A stretch of DNA of 64,000 nucleotides from Trichoplusia ni (GCF_003590095.1 NC_039489.1:3658001-3722000); one strand, 5' to 3'; numbered from the stretch's first letter, positions 39,336 through 51,231 are shown. Notes: generated by a model not told the origin, from the letters alone. Program-made: numbers and translations.

Positions 39336-40651
39336 GTGAGCCAACAACATAATATATACGAGTTATATTGTGTAAGTGATAGAGAAGCAGGTAACTTGTA
39401 TTTTTTGGGTTGATGTTAAGGCTTTTAATTTGTATGTGTTTGAAGTGTTTTGTTTTAGATATGGTAAGGTGATTTTATCATGTGAAATTTCATGTACAGT
39501 TTGGATTTTTTTTACTTATTTAAATTTAGTTTGCTAAAATAGCTGTGCTGTAAGTTATCAGATATTTTTTTGTGTTTTTATTCTTTAAGTATATATAATA
39601 TTTAAACTCTATCGCTACCGGCCGGCGTCGAAAGACTATGATGATTGTGTCAATATTAATTTAACTTACTGCAAACAGAAGTAATCTGTAAAAATCGGCA
39701 TTAAAATAAACGTTAGAAAAACAAGTGCACTTTACATAAATAGACGACTATCATAAGTATTCTGTCTGTATAATAGACAATACTTTTGTGTGTGGGTCTA
39801 CAATTTTACGTTCAAATCAAACTAAAAAAACCTAACTTTTTCGCAAGAAATACCGTACAAATGGCCTAAAACATAGATTAAACTCTTAGTAATATTTCTA
39901 TAATGATAAAACATACACTTTACATGTACTTTTCACGGAAATTCCTATCTAGATGCATTTTGTAATCTTCCGAACCGCGAGACTGAATCATGTGACGTTA
40001 GTACCGGCAAGCGGCCGCGCGGCGCCACCGTCGCGATATATTTATAGTTCGACCAACGGAGAATATAAATGGATATTAATTAATCCTTATTATTATGTAC
40101 TAACAGATGTTTATATCGTTAAGATAATTACAATTAAAGCGAAACTTATTAGCTTAGCAAACACTTTTTTAGGTTTAACCGGTCTTTCAAGAGTAATTTT
40201 TACTTTTTCCCGTGGTTTGATACGTTGTCACTCTTCCTCTGCCGGCAAAAATGATAAAAGGATAACCTTTTTAACCGCTGATGCAAAAATAGTTATGTTT
40301 GTAAGTCGTTGAAGCCGGTATGAATCTGACTTCATTTGTCAAGTCCTCTCTACGTTTCATAGGTAGGTGGAAGGGTAAATTATGAGTAGGCTGTGTTAAA
40401 AAAGGAGAGTTTAAAAAGGAAATTTCGTAGGTACTAAAAACTAAACCTCTACTCAGGAATAAAAAAACCTATCTAGTAGTAACTTATGAAATGGAGTGAC
40501 GTCTCTAAAACAAACATATATTTTTCCAAACACTCTGATTACAAACCCAGGCCTTCTAGGTATTTTGGAAACAGTTCTATTCCAAAACGTTACAAAATCT
40601 TCATCCATGAACTCTAGCATTCCTCAACATTTTGTCCTATCCGCAGAAAAA

Positions 40652-40931
40652 ATGGCAAACACATTAGAACCGGGCGCGGTGATCAAGCCGATTATAGACC
40701 ATGAAGGTGTGAAGCTCCTGGTGGAGCGGCTGTACGGCATCTCAGTGCTGGAGCTGACGGAGCTGAACGGGTACGACGACAAGAACTACAAGATCATCGA
40801 GGACCCTAACGTAAAGAACCCGCTCATCACCTCCCACAGTGAGAACGGATACGTCCTCAAGATTATGAACTCCATGGACTCGCAGAATGTTGGCGTTGTT
40901 GAGGCTCAGAATGAGATTATGAACTTCTTGG
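40652..40931 (+). CDS. Hydroxylysine kinase, coding exon 1
   Basis: Residues 1-93 plus one base of codon 94: the N-lobe with the nucleotide loop and Lys70. Acceptor AG is at 40645-40646 after a pyrimidine-rich run; donor GTGAGT starts at 40932. Confidence 0.88.
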
Positions 40932-43900
40932 GTGAGTTTATTTACTTACTTATTTGTTTGTAAAAACGTAATGCAACTAGTGTAGTGTGGGTGAAATTTA
41001 AACCTAATTAAATAGCGACTTTTGTCTGATTGCACTTGACATATTATAAACTACAAACCTACCGAAATCTCTATATCTCTATTCTGAATGTATCGCGAGT
41101 GTTCCATTATCATTATAGATTTATATTTTCTCTTATTAAAATTGTGTTACACCAATAGTTAGTGTATCAACTTAAACCATCTACTGTGCAAAGTCGAAAC
41201 TCTCATTTTTTTTATTTTTAACAATTTTCTTTACAAACTGACAATTTCGAAATAGTCATAGATTCATTGGAGATTTTCCTTGTCAAAGCTAGCTAAGCCT
41301 GAAAGGCAAGTCTAGATATCTTGTCAAAACCGCTCTCAGTAGTTCTGCTCTTAGATGGTCATGTAACCTGTATACAACTGTACCTCCTTAGCCACCCGCT
41401 CGGTGACCTGCCCCAAGCCGGTGCGCAACGTGTTCGGTCACCTGCACTCGGTGGAGAGGCTCGGCGGCAAGCAGCACGCGGTGCGCCTGCTGGAGTTCGT
41501 GCCGGGCGAGCTGCTGCAGGCCGTGCCCAAGTCCGAGGCGCTGCTCTACCAGCTCGGAGAGTTCGTGGCGAACCTGGACAACAAGCTGCAGGTATGGAGT
41601 ATGATTGAAAGCATAGCCCAGTGGTAAAGTGGTGATGTGACGCGGGTAAGATCCTAGCGTAGGATAAACACTTGTCTGATGTCTGATTCACGAATACGGA
41701 TGTTCACGTCTTGTGCACGTTACTTAATTTTTTGGAAACCTAACCAACATAAGTAATGCGGTTATGAAAAAATGAATTTATAATGTCAAAGACCACACCC
41801 TTAAAGTTAAAAACGTCCAAGTTTTGGAAACTAGACGCTGCTCTATGTTGTGTATTGTGCTATCTCCTTTCCACGTCTGCTATTCTTTCCTTAAGAGGTA
41901 GTTGAAAACTGATATTTATGTGTTTCATGCGAATGCTATCTGAGGTATTCATTCTCATAATACATTCTCATTCAACCTTCCAACCTTCCTTAACTTGTGA
42001 TAAAACCTCAAAATAGCTCAAAATCAAATTTAGTAACACCATATCTGCCTCTGTTAATGCAGTACAGTTCATCCATACAAGTGTAATGAGTTCAACACAA
42101 CTCATTCTAGATCACAGTCACAGTTGATTCCGCTACAATAAACCGTAGTACTGTAGTACTGACAGGCGTATTAAACTCAAGGTTTCTGCTGTTGGCATTG
42201 TGCTCATGTACAAACGATTTTATGGGTAATCGTACTAATCGTATCTTTTATGCCTTGTTACAAGATACAATGTATATGATTGTAGTATTTGCTATTATTG
42301 CTTTATGTTATCTAAAGGAAGGGAAAGGCGTCAATCAATCGACTATCGGAAAAAAACATTTTTCGTAATTTAAGGGTTTACTGCTTTTGTTTTTTTTTTA
42401 AACATATATCTATCCCGACTCTATGTTGTCCACGTCAAAGTGTGGTAAACGCAATTATCTAGCTCTTGGTTTAGATACTAGCCCAGCTTTGATCCCAATG
42501 ACCCTTAAAACAGCCTAGTGGAATGATCTTTCGTAATTCATTACTTGCTAAAAACTGTGAAAGAAAATTTTAAAAGGATTCACAAACAGACTATTAGAAT
42601 AAACACTTCCTCAACAGAACTTCAACCACTCGGGGCTAGCGGGTCGCGAGCACATGTGGATGCTGACGCAGGTGCCTGAGCTCGAGAAGTTCAAGTACGT
42701 CATCAAGGACGCGGAGAAACTTGACCTGGCTGAGGAGGTAGGATATATCTACATCAATATTAAGAATAAACATAATACAGTCTAGGAAGTAACCTGTGAT
42801 TTATACGCAAAACGCGAATGATTTAACAATATTAAACATCGGATAATTAGCTATCCTCAATCTCCGAGAAGAAAGTAATAAATAAAAGTTCAGCAAGTCA
42901 ACGACTCCAGAAGATATGATTGTATTGTAGGTATCTAGAATACTTCTAACTTTGTAAAACTTGCTGAACGACCTGAACCCGAACCTGTTTGAGGTTGAAG
43001 GTGATGAAATAGAACTTTTTAAAATTTAAATCATCTTTATACTGGACTTAGCATTGGCATCCTTTACTTTTACCACATGTAATACCAAGGTACATCAATA
43101 AACTACCTTCCCTATCCACAGGTGATAGAAGAGTTCAAATACGCGATTGTCCCGCGCCTGGACGAGCTGGAGAAGGGCGTCATCCACGGAGACGTGAACG
43201 AGATGAACGTGCTGGTGGGGCTCAAGCCAGGAGGCAGGTAGGGACAGAAGAGAATAGTACATCGAGAATATACTCACATAGATAGATAGAGACCAGTCAA
43301 CTACAGTCAACTAGTCCTAACCTAACCTAACCAAAAGTTTTCTTTTTAAGCCACTAAGGTTGACGTGTCTGTCTGTGGCATCATGGCTCCCGAAAGAATT
43401 GAGCTATTCCAATTTAATTGGTTTGATATTTAAGGTGAATTATGGGCGACAGTTCTTAGATACGTTTGATAAAGTCGGTTGAACCGTTTAAAGATCGTGG
43501 TCGTATTACTTAAGGTTTTTCTTCAACTTCAAATATTTAGAAGGTATCTTAAAACATTTTGTATATTCTATAACTAAAAAGTCGGAACCCTATAGAATTT
43601 TTTGACAAATTAAGGCGACTTAAAGCGATTTCAAAAAGTAGAGCAAAAAATATGAATTTTATCTAAGGTTTCACTAATCAGTACTAAAGTAATGATATTG
43701 TAATCTGTGCTCTAATATCTAACTCACTCCACACTGACTGCTACTGTATATTAGCCCGTGATTGTTTGTTTAGAGCTTGCCTCCGTTATTAGAGAGATAG
43801 GCGGCGTTGTCGGGCGTCTGTAGTATCTTATCATAGTGATGAAACTGTTTTGATAACAGCCACGTAACTTCGGGCGTAAGAGAACCGTTATTCAAATAAT

Positions 43901-45511
43901 GGTGCATGATTGCTCATATGATTTAGGTTTCTATTATAATTATCAGAATTGTTAGAATTTGAAATAGGCTTTCGGCTACTATATCTACGGATCTTTGGAG
44001 TTTGTTTTCGCGATACAATTTCCTTCAATTCAAAATTTCAATGATTGTTTACAATTTCAAATATTCAGCTGACATATAGTTGATTAACATTGAAATTAAT
44101 ATCAGTTAAAAATATGTCTCTACTACTCTCTACAAACAAATTTCTTAAATCCCGATCGAATAGATCGGGATTTAAGCTAAGGAAATGGCTGTTTATAATA
44201 AGGCTTAATGGTTTTTAAGTTTAAGTACTCACACTTGAATCCAATTATTAATATTATAATTAACGTAGGCAGCTGAAGCCTCCAGTCCTAAGGGTTTGTA
44301 CCGACATCCTAAGTGGGATAATGTTGAGGTAAGCCGAGCTTGTGGGACGGTGGTAACTTGCTTCTACGCTTGCCTAACTTGGTACAAACATCTGTCTAGA
44401 TAGTTACTTAGCAATTACATAAATGGAGTTTAACGAAAATGTAAAATAAAATGTCTTAAAATCGGATGGTTTTATAAAAAATACGTAACATTGTTATTGT
44501 AAAGTGTAGAGCCGCTCAGGTACCTTTTGCAAAATACAGAACAAAAATATTGAATAAATAAAACTTTTTAAAATAAATCAAACTGGCAATAAAAATATGG
44601 TTAAGGGAGGAAGACTGGCAGATCTTGAAATGGGGTTAGTTTATTAAAAAATTAATATATACCTATGTAAAAAATATGGTATTACAGCTTAAAAATGCAG
44701 GACCTCAATACTTACTGCTATTGTAGGAACATCACTGCTTAGTCCTTTTAACACCGCAGACCTACTACAAACCTATTTATATAAAACCTTTTTCCATCCC
44801 TCACAGCAACTCCGACTACCGCATCACTGGAATCATAGACTTCGGCGACATCCAGTACTCGTACTACGTTTTCGAGCTGGCCATCACTATGACCTACATG
44901 ATGCTCATCACTGGAGACCTGAAGGCTGGAGGCTACGTCCTGGCAGGGTACACCGTCAACAGGCGCTTGCCTGACGACGAGTACAGGCTACTGAAGGTGA
45001 GAGTTGTTTGGGACGGATACTAGGTAGCAGCACTTTGTTACAGTTAGGTGTTGGATGAGGTAGTTTAACTATTGGTTAATAGATGGCGTTTTGTGCATAT
45101 TCTGAAGAGGTTTTACTACTCGACGATAGATGGCACTAGCAGCAAGATAATCGCGTTTATTTTCTATCATTAATTATGATGTAGATAAGTAATATTGGTT
45201 TAACTAGTAGTATGTACTTGTAGCAGTATGTCTCATCATCTCCTGTTGGTAGATACGATATTTATTGTCTTGCAAAATAATGTTTTAAACTTTATCTTTA
45301 TCACTAGACGCTGATTTCGTCCCGGCTCGTCCAGAGCCTGATCCTGGGCGCCTACACCTTGGAGCAGGACCCCAACAACACATACGTGACGTCCACAGAG
45401 AAGGCCAACGGCTGGGAGCTGCTGAAGAAGATCCGCAAGTCCAAGGCGACCGAGCACGGAGACCCCACTGACTGGAAGGAGATCGCCAATGAATATCTAA
45501 CGAGGAGCTAA
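40652..45511 (+). CDS. Hydroxylysine kinase (complete, six coding exons, 369 aa)
   Basis: Kinase of the aminoglycoside-phosphotransferase/choline-kinase fold that phosphorylates free 5-hydroxylysine, using GTP in characterised members, for its breakdown. Coding exons are 40652-40931, 41392-41591, 42618-42737, 43122-43237, 44807-44996 and 45308-45511. All introns are GT..AG and the frame is continuous; human HYKK is about the same length. Visible motifs: an N-lobe nucleotide loop GYDDKNYK (residues 40-47), ATP-site Lys70 in YVLKIMN with Glu84 as likely partner, CPKPVRN (100-106), the catalytic Brenner motif HGDVNEMN (222-229; Asp224, Asn229), and IDFGD (249-253; metal-binding Asp250). All key residues are present, so it should be active. 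ATG 40652 is chosen because it has an AAAATGG context and a strong acceptor lies five bases upstream; an in-frame ATG at 40607 would fall inside the intron. No signal peptide is seen, so a soluble protein is inferred. Confidence 0.9.
41392..41591 (+). CDS. Hydroxylysine kinase, coding exon 2
   Basis: Begins after ttag (AG 41390-41391) and completes codon 94 as Ala. It carries TCPKPVRN and GKQHAVRLLEFVPGELLQ, then ends in phase 0 before GTATGG at 41592. Its GC content is much higher than that of the flanking introns. Long frames in other phases and on the other strand here (41321-41691) are shadows. Confidence 0.9.
41612..41720 (+). mobile_element. tRNA-derived SINE fragment in intron 2 of hydroxylysine kinase
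   Basis: The head TAGCCCAGTGGTAAAG resembles a tRNA A-box and GGTAAGATCC a decayed B-box. Then 'aaacacttgtctgatgtctg' and 'attcacgaat' match the reverse complement of 56085-56240. It starts about 20 bases after the exon 2 donor. Confidence 0.5.
42618..42737 (+). CDS. Hydroxylysine kinase, coding exon 3
   Basis: Forty codons, residues 161-200, starting NFNHSGLAGREHMWML after acceptor caacag and ending in phase 0 before GTAGGA. The sequence fits the linker and first C-lobe helices of the APH fold. Confidence 0.88.
43122..43237 (+). CDS. Hydroxylysine kinase, coding exon 4 (catalytic motif)
   Basis: Residues 201-238 plus two bases of codon 239. It contains VIHGDVNEMNVLV, the Brenner motif with catalytic Asp224 and Asn229. 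Acceptor tccacag, donor GTAGGG. Confidence 0.9.
43238..44806 (+). other. Intron 4 of hydroxylysine kinase
   Basis: The largest intron of the gene, 1569 bases, with consensus GT..AG ends. No exon or recognisable transposon is visible inside. It holds a 14-bp-arm hairpin at 44144-44176, listed separately. Confidence 0.85.
44144..44176. repeat. 14-bp-arm perfect hairpin in intron 4
   Basis: cttaaatcccgatc, loop gaata, then the exact reverse complement. It would be transcribed with the kinase pre-mRNA. Function unknown. Confidence 0.6.
44807..44996 (+). CDS. Hydroxylysine kinase, coding exon 5 (metal-binding motif)
   Basis: Completes Ser239 and covers residues 240-302. IDFGD supplies the metal-binding Asp250, and YVFELAITMTYMML follows, a conserved C-lobe helix of APH-like kinases. 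Acceptor ccctcacag, donor GTGAGA. Confidence 0.9.
45308..45511 (+). CDS. Hydroxylysine kinase, coding exon 6 (C-terminus)
   Basis: Residues 303-369 and stop TAA 45509-45511, after acceptor tcactag. It opens TLISSRLVQSLILGAY, a C-terminal helix of the C-lobe, and ends EIANEYLTRS. Confidence 0.88.
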   Translation, partial: TLISSRLVQSLILGAYTLEQDPNNTYVTSTEKANGWELLKKIRKSKATEHGDPTDWKEIANEYLTRS

Positions 45512-45880
45512 GCTTAAGACGAGGAAAGTTTTTATAATGATGTACAAGATGTAACATCTATCTATGGGATAATGTCCAAGTAAATTTAAGATAGATTTTT
45601 TAATTTGTTGACACTCTCGCGTACTTTGCTTCCTTTGTTGAGGTTTTTCTTTGTTTTGAGCTTAGCAATTGTGTTCGCCCTAAATAAAAAAGAGCTCTTA
45701 GCGTGATGCTATAGATATGTGAAGAAAAAAAACTGAAAAAAAATGTATTTATTTGTATTCAATTGTGAAACATCTATTTGATTATTAATCACTTCTTTTA
45801 GATCTAGAATGACAAAGTGACAGTTAAAAACGGTTCTTTTGGTTTAAAAAAGTTAATAAATTGTATTATATCAGTATTTT
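45512..45880 (+). other. 3' UTR of hydroxylysine kinase with two candidate poly(A) signals
   Basis: AT-rich, non-coding. AATAAA at 45683-45688 is the nearer signal, with a second at 45855-45860 followed by T-rich sequence. Either would give a short 3' UTR of about 200-370 bases. Confidence 0.5.
45683..45688 (+). terminator. Candidate proximal poly(A) signal of hydroxylysine kinase
   Basis: AATAAA 172 bases after the stop codon, the first hexamer in the 3' UTR. Confidence 0.45.
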
Positions 45881-46725
45881 TAATAGAACCTAAACTTATC
45901 TACATAAATATTTTATATAGAAATGTTTTTATAGTTGTTATAAAGTAATAATTATAAGAGTAGTATTAATTAAAGACTGCTTATGAAACCTTTTTTTATT
46001 TATTGCATGATATAAGAAGACGGACAGGTATTACACAAAGCCTACATTAAGATGATGAGCTGATATCAAACGAATATTATAAATGCGAAAGTATATGAGT
46101 ATGTATACAAACATACATAATTTCATAACGTGTGTGATGTTTGATTCTTCAACTTGAATTACCACAAAGGTTTCTTTTATCCGATTGTGTTTAAAGATGC
46201 TAATTATTTTAGATAATTCTTTAGTTATAACAAACATTGAGTTTTCAATAAACCGTGACATCGTCAGGCGGTTGCTCTACTAACTATAAATCTCCATGGT
46301 AATATTACCTTCTATGAAAATATTTTATCATTTTTTTCCAGACCACATTATCACATACTGTCAAGGTTTTTGCCATGATCTTCCATGACGCCTTAGCCCA
46401 CGTTCCCTCGAACCAAACCTCACGACATATATTTGTAAAATAGTCCACAACAAATCCCCCCCCCCAAAAGTCCTCAACAGTACATTTCTATAGTATCTGT
46501 TCTCTATGACGTTTATAAAAGACCACAACCATAGAAACACAGCCAACCGTCACAATTGATTAGTGTAAATGCGACAGAGATTGATTCCAAGTGAAATCTA
46601 AACTCCTATAAACATTCGCCAATTACAGTCATAACTTAAGATCATATCTTGGAAAATATACGACTCCTGAGCAAGACTCGTCAAGCTGACCCCTACCATG
46701 ATCTCTTAAAGCAAGATAATTGCGA

Positions 46726-46780
46726 TTGTAGAAGCAGAATGGAGACTATAGATCATATAGCGCTATCTCTCTCCTACAAC
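46726..46780. repeat. Short dyad repeat, copy 4
   Basis: ttgtagaagcagaatggaga paired with atagcgctatctctctccta and then caac. A 66-codon frame runs through it by chance. Confidence 0.5.
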
Positions 46781-47254
46781 GTTGAGGAGGTGGCCCTGAG
46801 GCCAGGAGCCGTCAATCAGAGATGTTATCAAGCCTTCTCGTCAAAATAAATAATAATAAGTTAATTCGGATTCTAAGACCAATCGCGATGCGTCTGTGAG
46901 TGGCTGATGATAGAGATAAGAAGGCGGCGTATAACAAAGGGATGATGTGATGGTCAAGATGTGTTGGGAATGTGTCGGCTGAGTTTTTGTTGTATGGGAC
47001 TTTTAAAAGGATTAGGGACACCGAAGATACTTTTGTTGAATGATAACAAATTTTGTTTATTTTGGAAAAGTGTCATGTGAAAAATAAGTTAGGTTTTTTT
47101 TTTACAAAAACGAATTAATACTTAATTAATAAATTCGCTAAAAAAAAAACAAATATCCCCCAAAAACACATTTATTTCAATTAAATCTTTTACCTATGGT
47201 AAGTATTAAATGTTTTTTTTTTATCTTAGCCAGTTCTCTACAATTCAGTAGTTG

Positions 47255-47483
47255 TTAGATATAAGTCATGATTTATACCTGCCTTTTTCCACATTTTTCA
47301 TTGTATATTCGCTCCTATTAGTCGCAGCGTGATGGTATATAGCCTAGAACTTTCCTCGATTAATAGTCTATTTAACACAAAAAGGTTTTTTCAATTTGAA
47401 CCAGTAGTTCCTGAGATTAGCGCGTTCAAACAAACAAACTCTTCAGCTTTTTGTTTTACTATAGATTAGTACAGAAGTATAGA
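47255..47483 (-). mobile_element. Helitron-like element, 3'-truncated
   Basis: On the minus strand it starts TCTATACTTC after a host A and carries gctgaagagtttgtttg and ctgagattagcgcg-type body sequence as in 24181-24453. Similarity is lost near 47255, before the CTAG hairpin end. Confidence 0.6.
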
Positions 47484-47799
47484 TATGATATGCTTACCCA
47501 ATACAATACAGGAGCAAACTATCTACCCGAACACAACAGCACCTCTGTAACCGAACAAAATAAAAACTGCAATATAAATTACGAAACAAACCCATTCACA
47601 TACAACGACATCAATAAATTTGTCACAAACTCATCTTCATAAGATTCCCTTCCTAAAGCAGTCAGTGCGATGCAAACTATTCGATGACAATGTCGAAATA
47701 AGAAGCTGCTAATTACAATCAATTAACTTCAGAATGAGTGAGTTTTTGAAGCAGGACAACCTACCAACCACATCTAAAAGTAATATTATTAATGTTATT

Positions 47800-47852
47800 A
47801 AAGCGAGACAGCACTACGCTTTGTAGAGCGAGGTCTCTTTCCTACACTTGTA
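47800..47852. repeat. Short dyad repeat, copy 5
   Basis: aagcgagacagcactacg paired with gtagagcgaggtctctttcc, then tacacttg. Confidence 0.5.
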
Positions 47853-48253
47853 ATAATATCACTTGAAACTTATGAAGGTACTAAGTTGACTTAACTGAGA
47901 GGACTGTTTGATTATGCAAGCCTCGTGGACCTTCATAAGAAGTACTTAAAAAACTGTAATTAAATTGCAAGCAATCATTTAGCTAATTAACTTGGAACCT
48001 ATATGGATATACAAATGTGGAATGAATTATAATGTGCTTTGATATTGTATAGCGGTGTAACTGGTCCGAATGGCTCGTGTTTACAAATACATAGTTGTTG
48101 AATGTACCTACATTTCATTTATTTATTTATTTAATTATCACACTAATCTACCATTACAGGTTACTTAACCTAATGCGGTAGCTAGGTCTAAACAAAGGTC
48201 TAAGTATTTATGTGAACTAAGTAGTACTAAGTAGTATAAGTCTGTATAAGTAA

Positions 48254-48300
48254 TCATCATCATCATTTCAGCCTAAAGCTGTCCACTGCTGGACATAGGC
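48254..48300. repeat. Dispersed repeat, 'tgtccactgctggacataggc' type
   Basis: Third copy of the core seen at 17053 and 20958, directly next to the minisatellite that starts at 48306. Confidence 0.5.
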
Positions 48301-48305
48301 CGTTA

Positions 48306-48439
48306 GATGGTAAGTACTTGGAGTTGGATGGTAAGTACTTGGAGTTGGATGGTAAGTACTTGGTGTTGGATGGTAAGTATTTGGAGTCGGATGGTAAGTA
48401 CTTGGTGTCGGATGGTAAGTACTTGGTGTCGGATGGTAA
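48306..48439 (+). repeat. Minisatellite, 21-bp unit, six full copies and a partial
   Basis: Unit gatggtaagtacttggagttg with a few substitutions (g/t, t/c in the second half). 21 is a multiple of three, so the minus strand stays open as a seven-residue repeat (LTIQLQV-like), but there is no sign that it is translated. Each unit contains ggtaagta, a strong 5' splice-site match. Confidence 0.85.
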
Positions 48440-48733
48440 TAGCTAGTAGGTAATATTTAGAAATAAATGGATATTTTTGGAAACCAGGCAATTCTAAGGA
48501 ATTTACACTAAACGGTGTTTTTGCGGAACTTTTATGGCCACCTTCCAGCTCCAGCATCAGATGAGCTCTACGACAGCTCATAATATTGCATTAACTACAA
48601 CACACATATACTGACTGACAAAATCTCAGCTCAATCAAAAACCAGGAAAAAAATCAAAGTAAACTTGCAACATTGTATTACAGATAGACAACGGGACAGG
48701 TGAAACAAATTAAAATTAAAAAAAAAACATCAG

Positions 48734-48741
48734 TGACGTCA
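48734..48741. promoter_or_regulatory. Single CRE-type palindrome
   Basis: Perfect TGACGTCA. Isolated; motif only. Confidence 0.25.
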
Positions 48742-50099
48742 GCAGTCGTGATCGTAGCTTGTCAAAGTGATGCGAACCTTGTGTAATTAATCATTAGCTA
48801 TAATGCTGATATTGGGTTCTAGTATAATTATGTGTAATTAGTAGGTGTGCTATAACATTTATTTTAATTGTAGACTGCGAAATCACTTTCTAAATTGCTT
48901 TTTATTCTGCGTCGGTTTCTCAACTAGGATTTTGGTTTGACCTGCATTGGATCGGATTTTTTTGGGTGATTTGTGGGGCTTTTAAATATCTCAAATTAAT
49001 TCTAGATTCAGGTCTTAGCAACTAACTCAATTAGTTGGTAACTACTCATTTGGTAGAGGGATTTTTGGGGTGGATAGGAATATTAAATGGGGGTGGATAG
49101 GAAAATTATCAACCTGTTATAAAATAATTGTATTTAAGCATTTTTATGTAAACAAATGCATGCGATGCCTTCAAAAAACACTATTTTCCCATTCACCCCT
49201 TGAAACTCTATTCACCCCGTTTTACGGTATTAGCCTTTTCCCAAGTTCCCCTGTATTTCCCATGTGTATATTAGGCATGTTTCCAGCGTGTTGAAATCGT
49301 TCAATTAATCATTAGCTAAGTACGAAATAAAAACGACAATCTGACGAAGACGGGAATCTTATAATCCAGCCGTATCAATTACGGGAGATCAAATAAAAAC
49401 CACGATCCCTCTAATATATTCAGTCTATCAATAACTATTTCTCAAGTTATGTTAGAAGTAAAAACTAAGTAGCTGACGTAACGCCAATCCTGTCAGGTTT
49501 GCTGGAGATTCTTATCCCTTAATGATTTTTAATTAAAATCTAACTGTTCAACTTGTTCCGAACTGGTATGAAACGGTAAAATCTTATTTATTATGCTACA
49601 TACCGGGTTACTGGCAACTCTAGGATATTTGCCAGGTTTGTAAAAGAGGTAATAGACTTATTCATAAACCTCAGTGCTACATGTAGGTACGGATCATCGG
49701 CATCCAATACTATGAAATTAATTAAAAATTTCTGTGTTACCAAATTTTCATAGGATGACAAATAAATGGAAAAGCTGGTGAAAAACTACAAAAGAAAACG
49801 GAATTGTCTTGCATAAAGTAGATCAAAATTGCCTTGACTTGGCTTTACTGCTAGGAGCAGCTTTCTCCTTATTTGTCTATTTTCCTGTTTTTTGGCAGAC
49901 ACATCTTAAATGATAAGTCATCTCATCTTCTTCTCTCTCTTGCTCAGTTCAAATTTTAGCCACGATGGAATTAAACTGCAGCATGTTACGTAATTTTGTA
50001 TAATTATAATTCCTTTCATGAACAAGTATTTACATATGACTGTCTGCACAATATGGACTTTTATATTTTCAGAATGTCAAGGTGTTGAATGGTAAGTGT

Positions 50100-50289
50100 T
50101 TGGTGGTAGTTTATTCATTGAGAAAGATATAAAATCTATAATCACACCATAATTAAAAGGAACCGAGCAGTGATGAAAAACCTTACAAATATGGACACAA
50201 GTTGCGTGAACTCTAAAAACTAAACCGATTTCAAAAAATCCTAACTTGTATCTTCTATCCACGCGGACGAAGTCGCGGGTAACAGCTAG
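50100..50289 (+). mobile_element. Helitron-like 3' end
   Basis: Ends gacgaagtcgcgggtaacag CTAG followed by T, the same 3' terminus as 24181-24453, and preceded by 'ctaaaccgattt'. I cannot place the 5' end. Confidence 0.5.
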
Positions 50290-51231
50290 TATAGTAATAT
50301 AGGTAACGTGCCTCATATTAATAAAATGACAATTACAAATTATGGTATATACTTACCTACTACGTTTATCGTTGTAGTAATGTACTAACTCGAAACTTGT
50401 TTTGTATCTCCAGACAGTATTGTTTTGTTTTCACCTTTGGGAAATCCCTGTAAACGACACTGCCCTGGTTATTCCCATATATAAATATTGTTTAATCTAA
50501 AATCATGAAAAACCAGAGATTAAAGTAACCCTGGCATGATAGTGTGTATATGTGTAGATAGGTACGATGCAAATAGTTATCTTTTTGCTGTTTTGACCTT
50601 TAAATAGTTTTAAAATGAATATTAATATTTGTTATTGGTTTGTGAGTCAATTATATTTTCTTAGCCGATTTCAAAAGGAGGTTCATTTGTTTTTTTGGTA
50701 CCTCAGAACTTCGAACTGGATGAACATTTGGTATCATAAGATTTTATTGGCAGGGAAGTTTTATTTGAAGTCGGTTGTATATTTTTGTTATAATGTTGTC
50801 TCTACACATACAATAGTTCCGATTAAATTCTTTTGAATCAAACCACCGTTGTTCATTCCTAAAGTTGGAATTCCTCTTTCAACGACAAAAAAAACCTGGA
50901 CCAACACTGAACAAAACACGTACTTTAACTTATTTTCTCCTTGAAAAATCACTTCACACCAACGCCTCACAAACATACATTAATTAGGCTACAAATTGTA
51001 ATATGTACCTAATATAAGCCCCTGCTAAAGTATAACATAGTTAGTACACGTCACGGCGCGGCACGACTGTGACGCCTCCTGCTGGGCTCCGACACACATA
51101 GCATACAAGGATCGGAGGTGATTAGTATCATGATATAGCATAAACACCGGGGTTCTCTCGAAAAAATACTTCTGTAGAATCTTTTTAAATATTTTTTTCC
51201 CACGTTGTTATACACTCACTCACTGGATATT

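Noticed and set aside
39953..40312. 119-codon plus-strand frame upstream of the kinase
   Set aside because: No similarity recognised and no splice support; it lies in the presumed 5' intron of the kinase.
41321..41691. Frames of 95 and 110 codons overlapping kinase exon 2
   Set aside because: Arg/Ala/Gly-rich translations of a GC-rich exon in wrong phases; the kinase frame explains the sequence.
46649..46849. 66-codon frame with CDC...ETIDHI, recalling the tail of a LINE reverse transcriptase
   Set aside because: The match is only a few residues, and most of the frame is a copy of the short dyad repeat.
48306..48439. Possible CRISPR array
   Set aside because: Units are contiguous 21-bp tandem repeats without spacers, in a eukaryotic genome.
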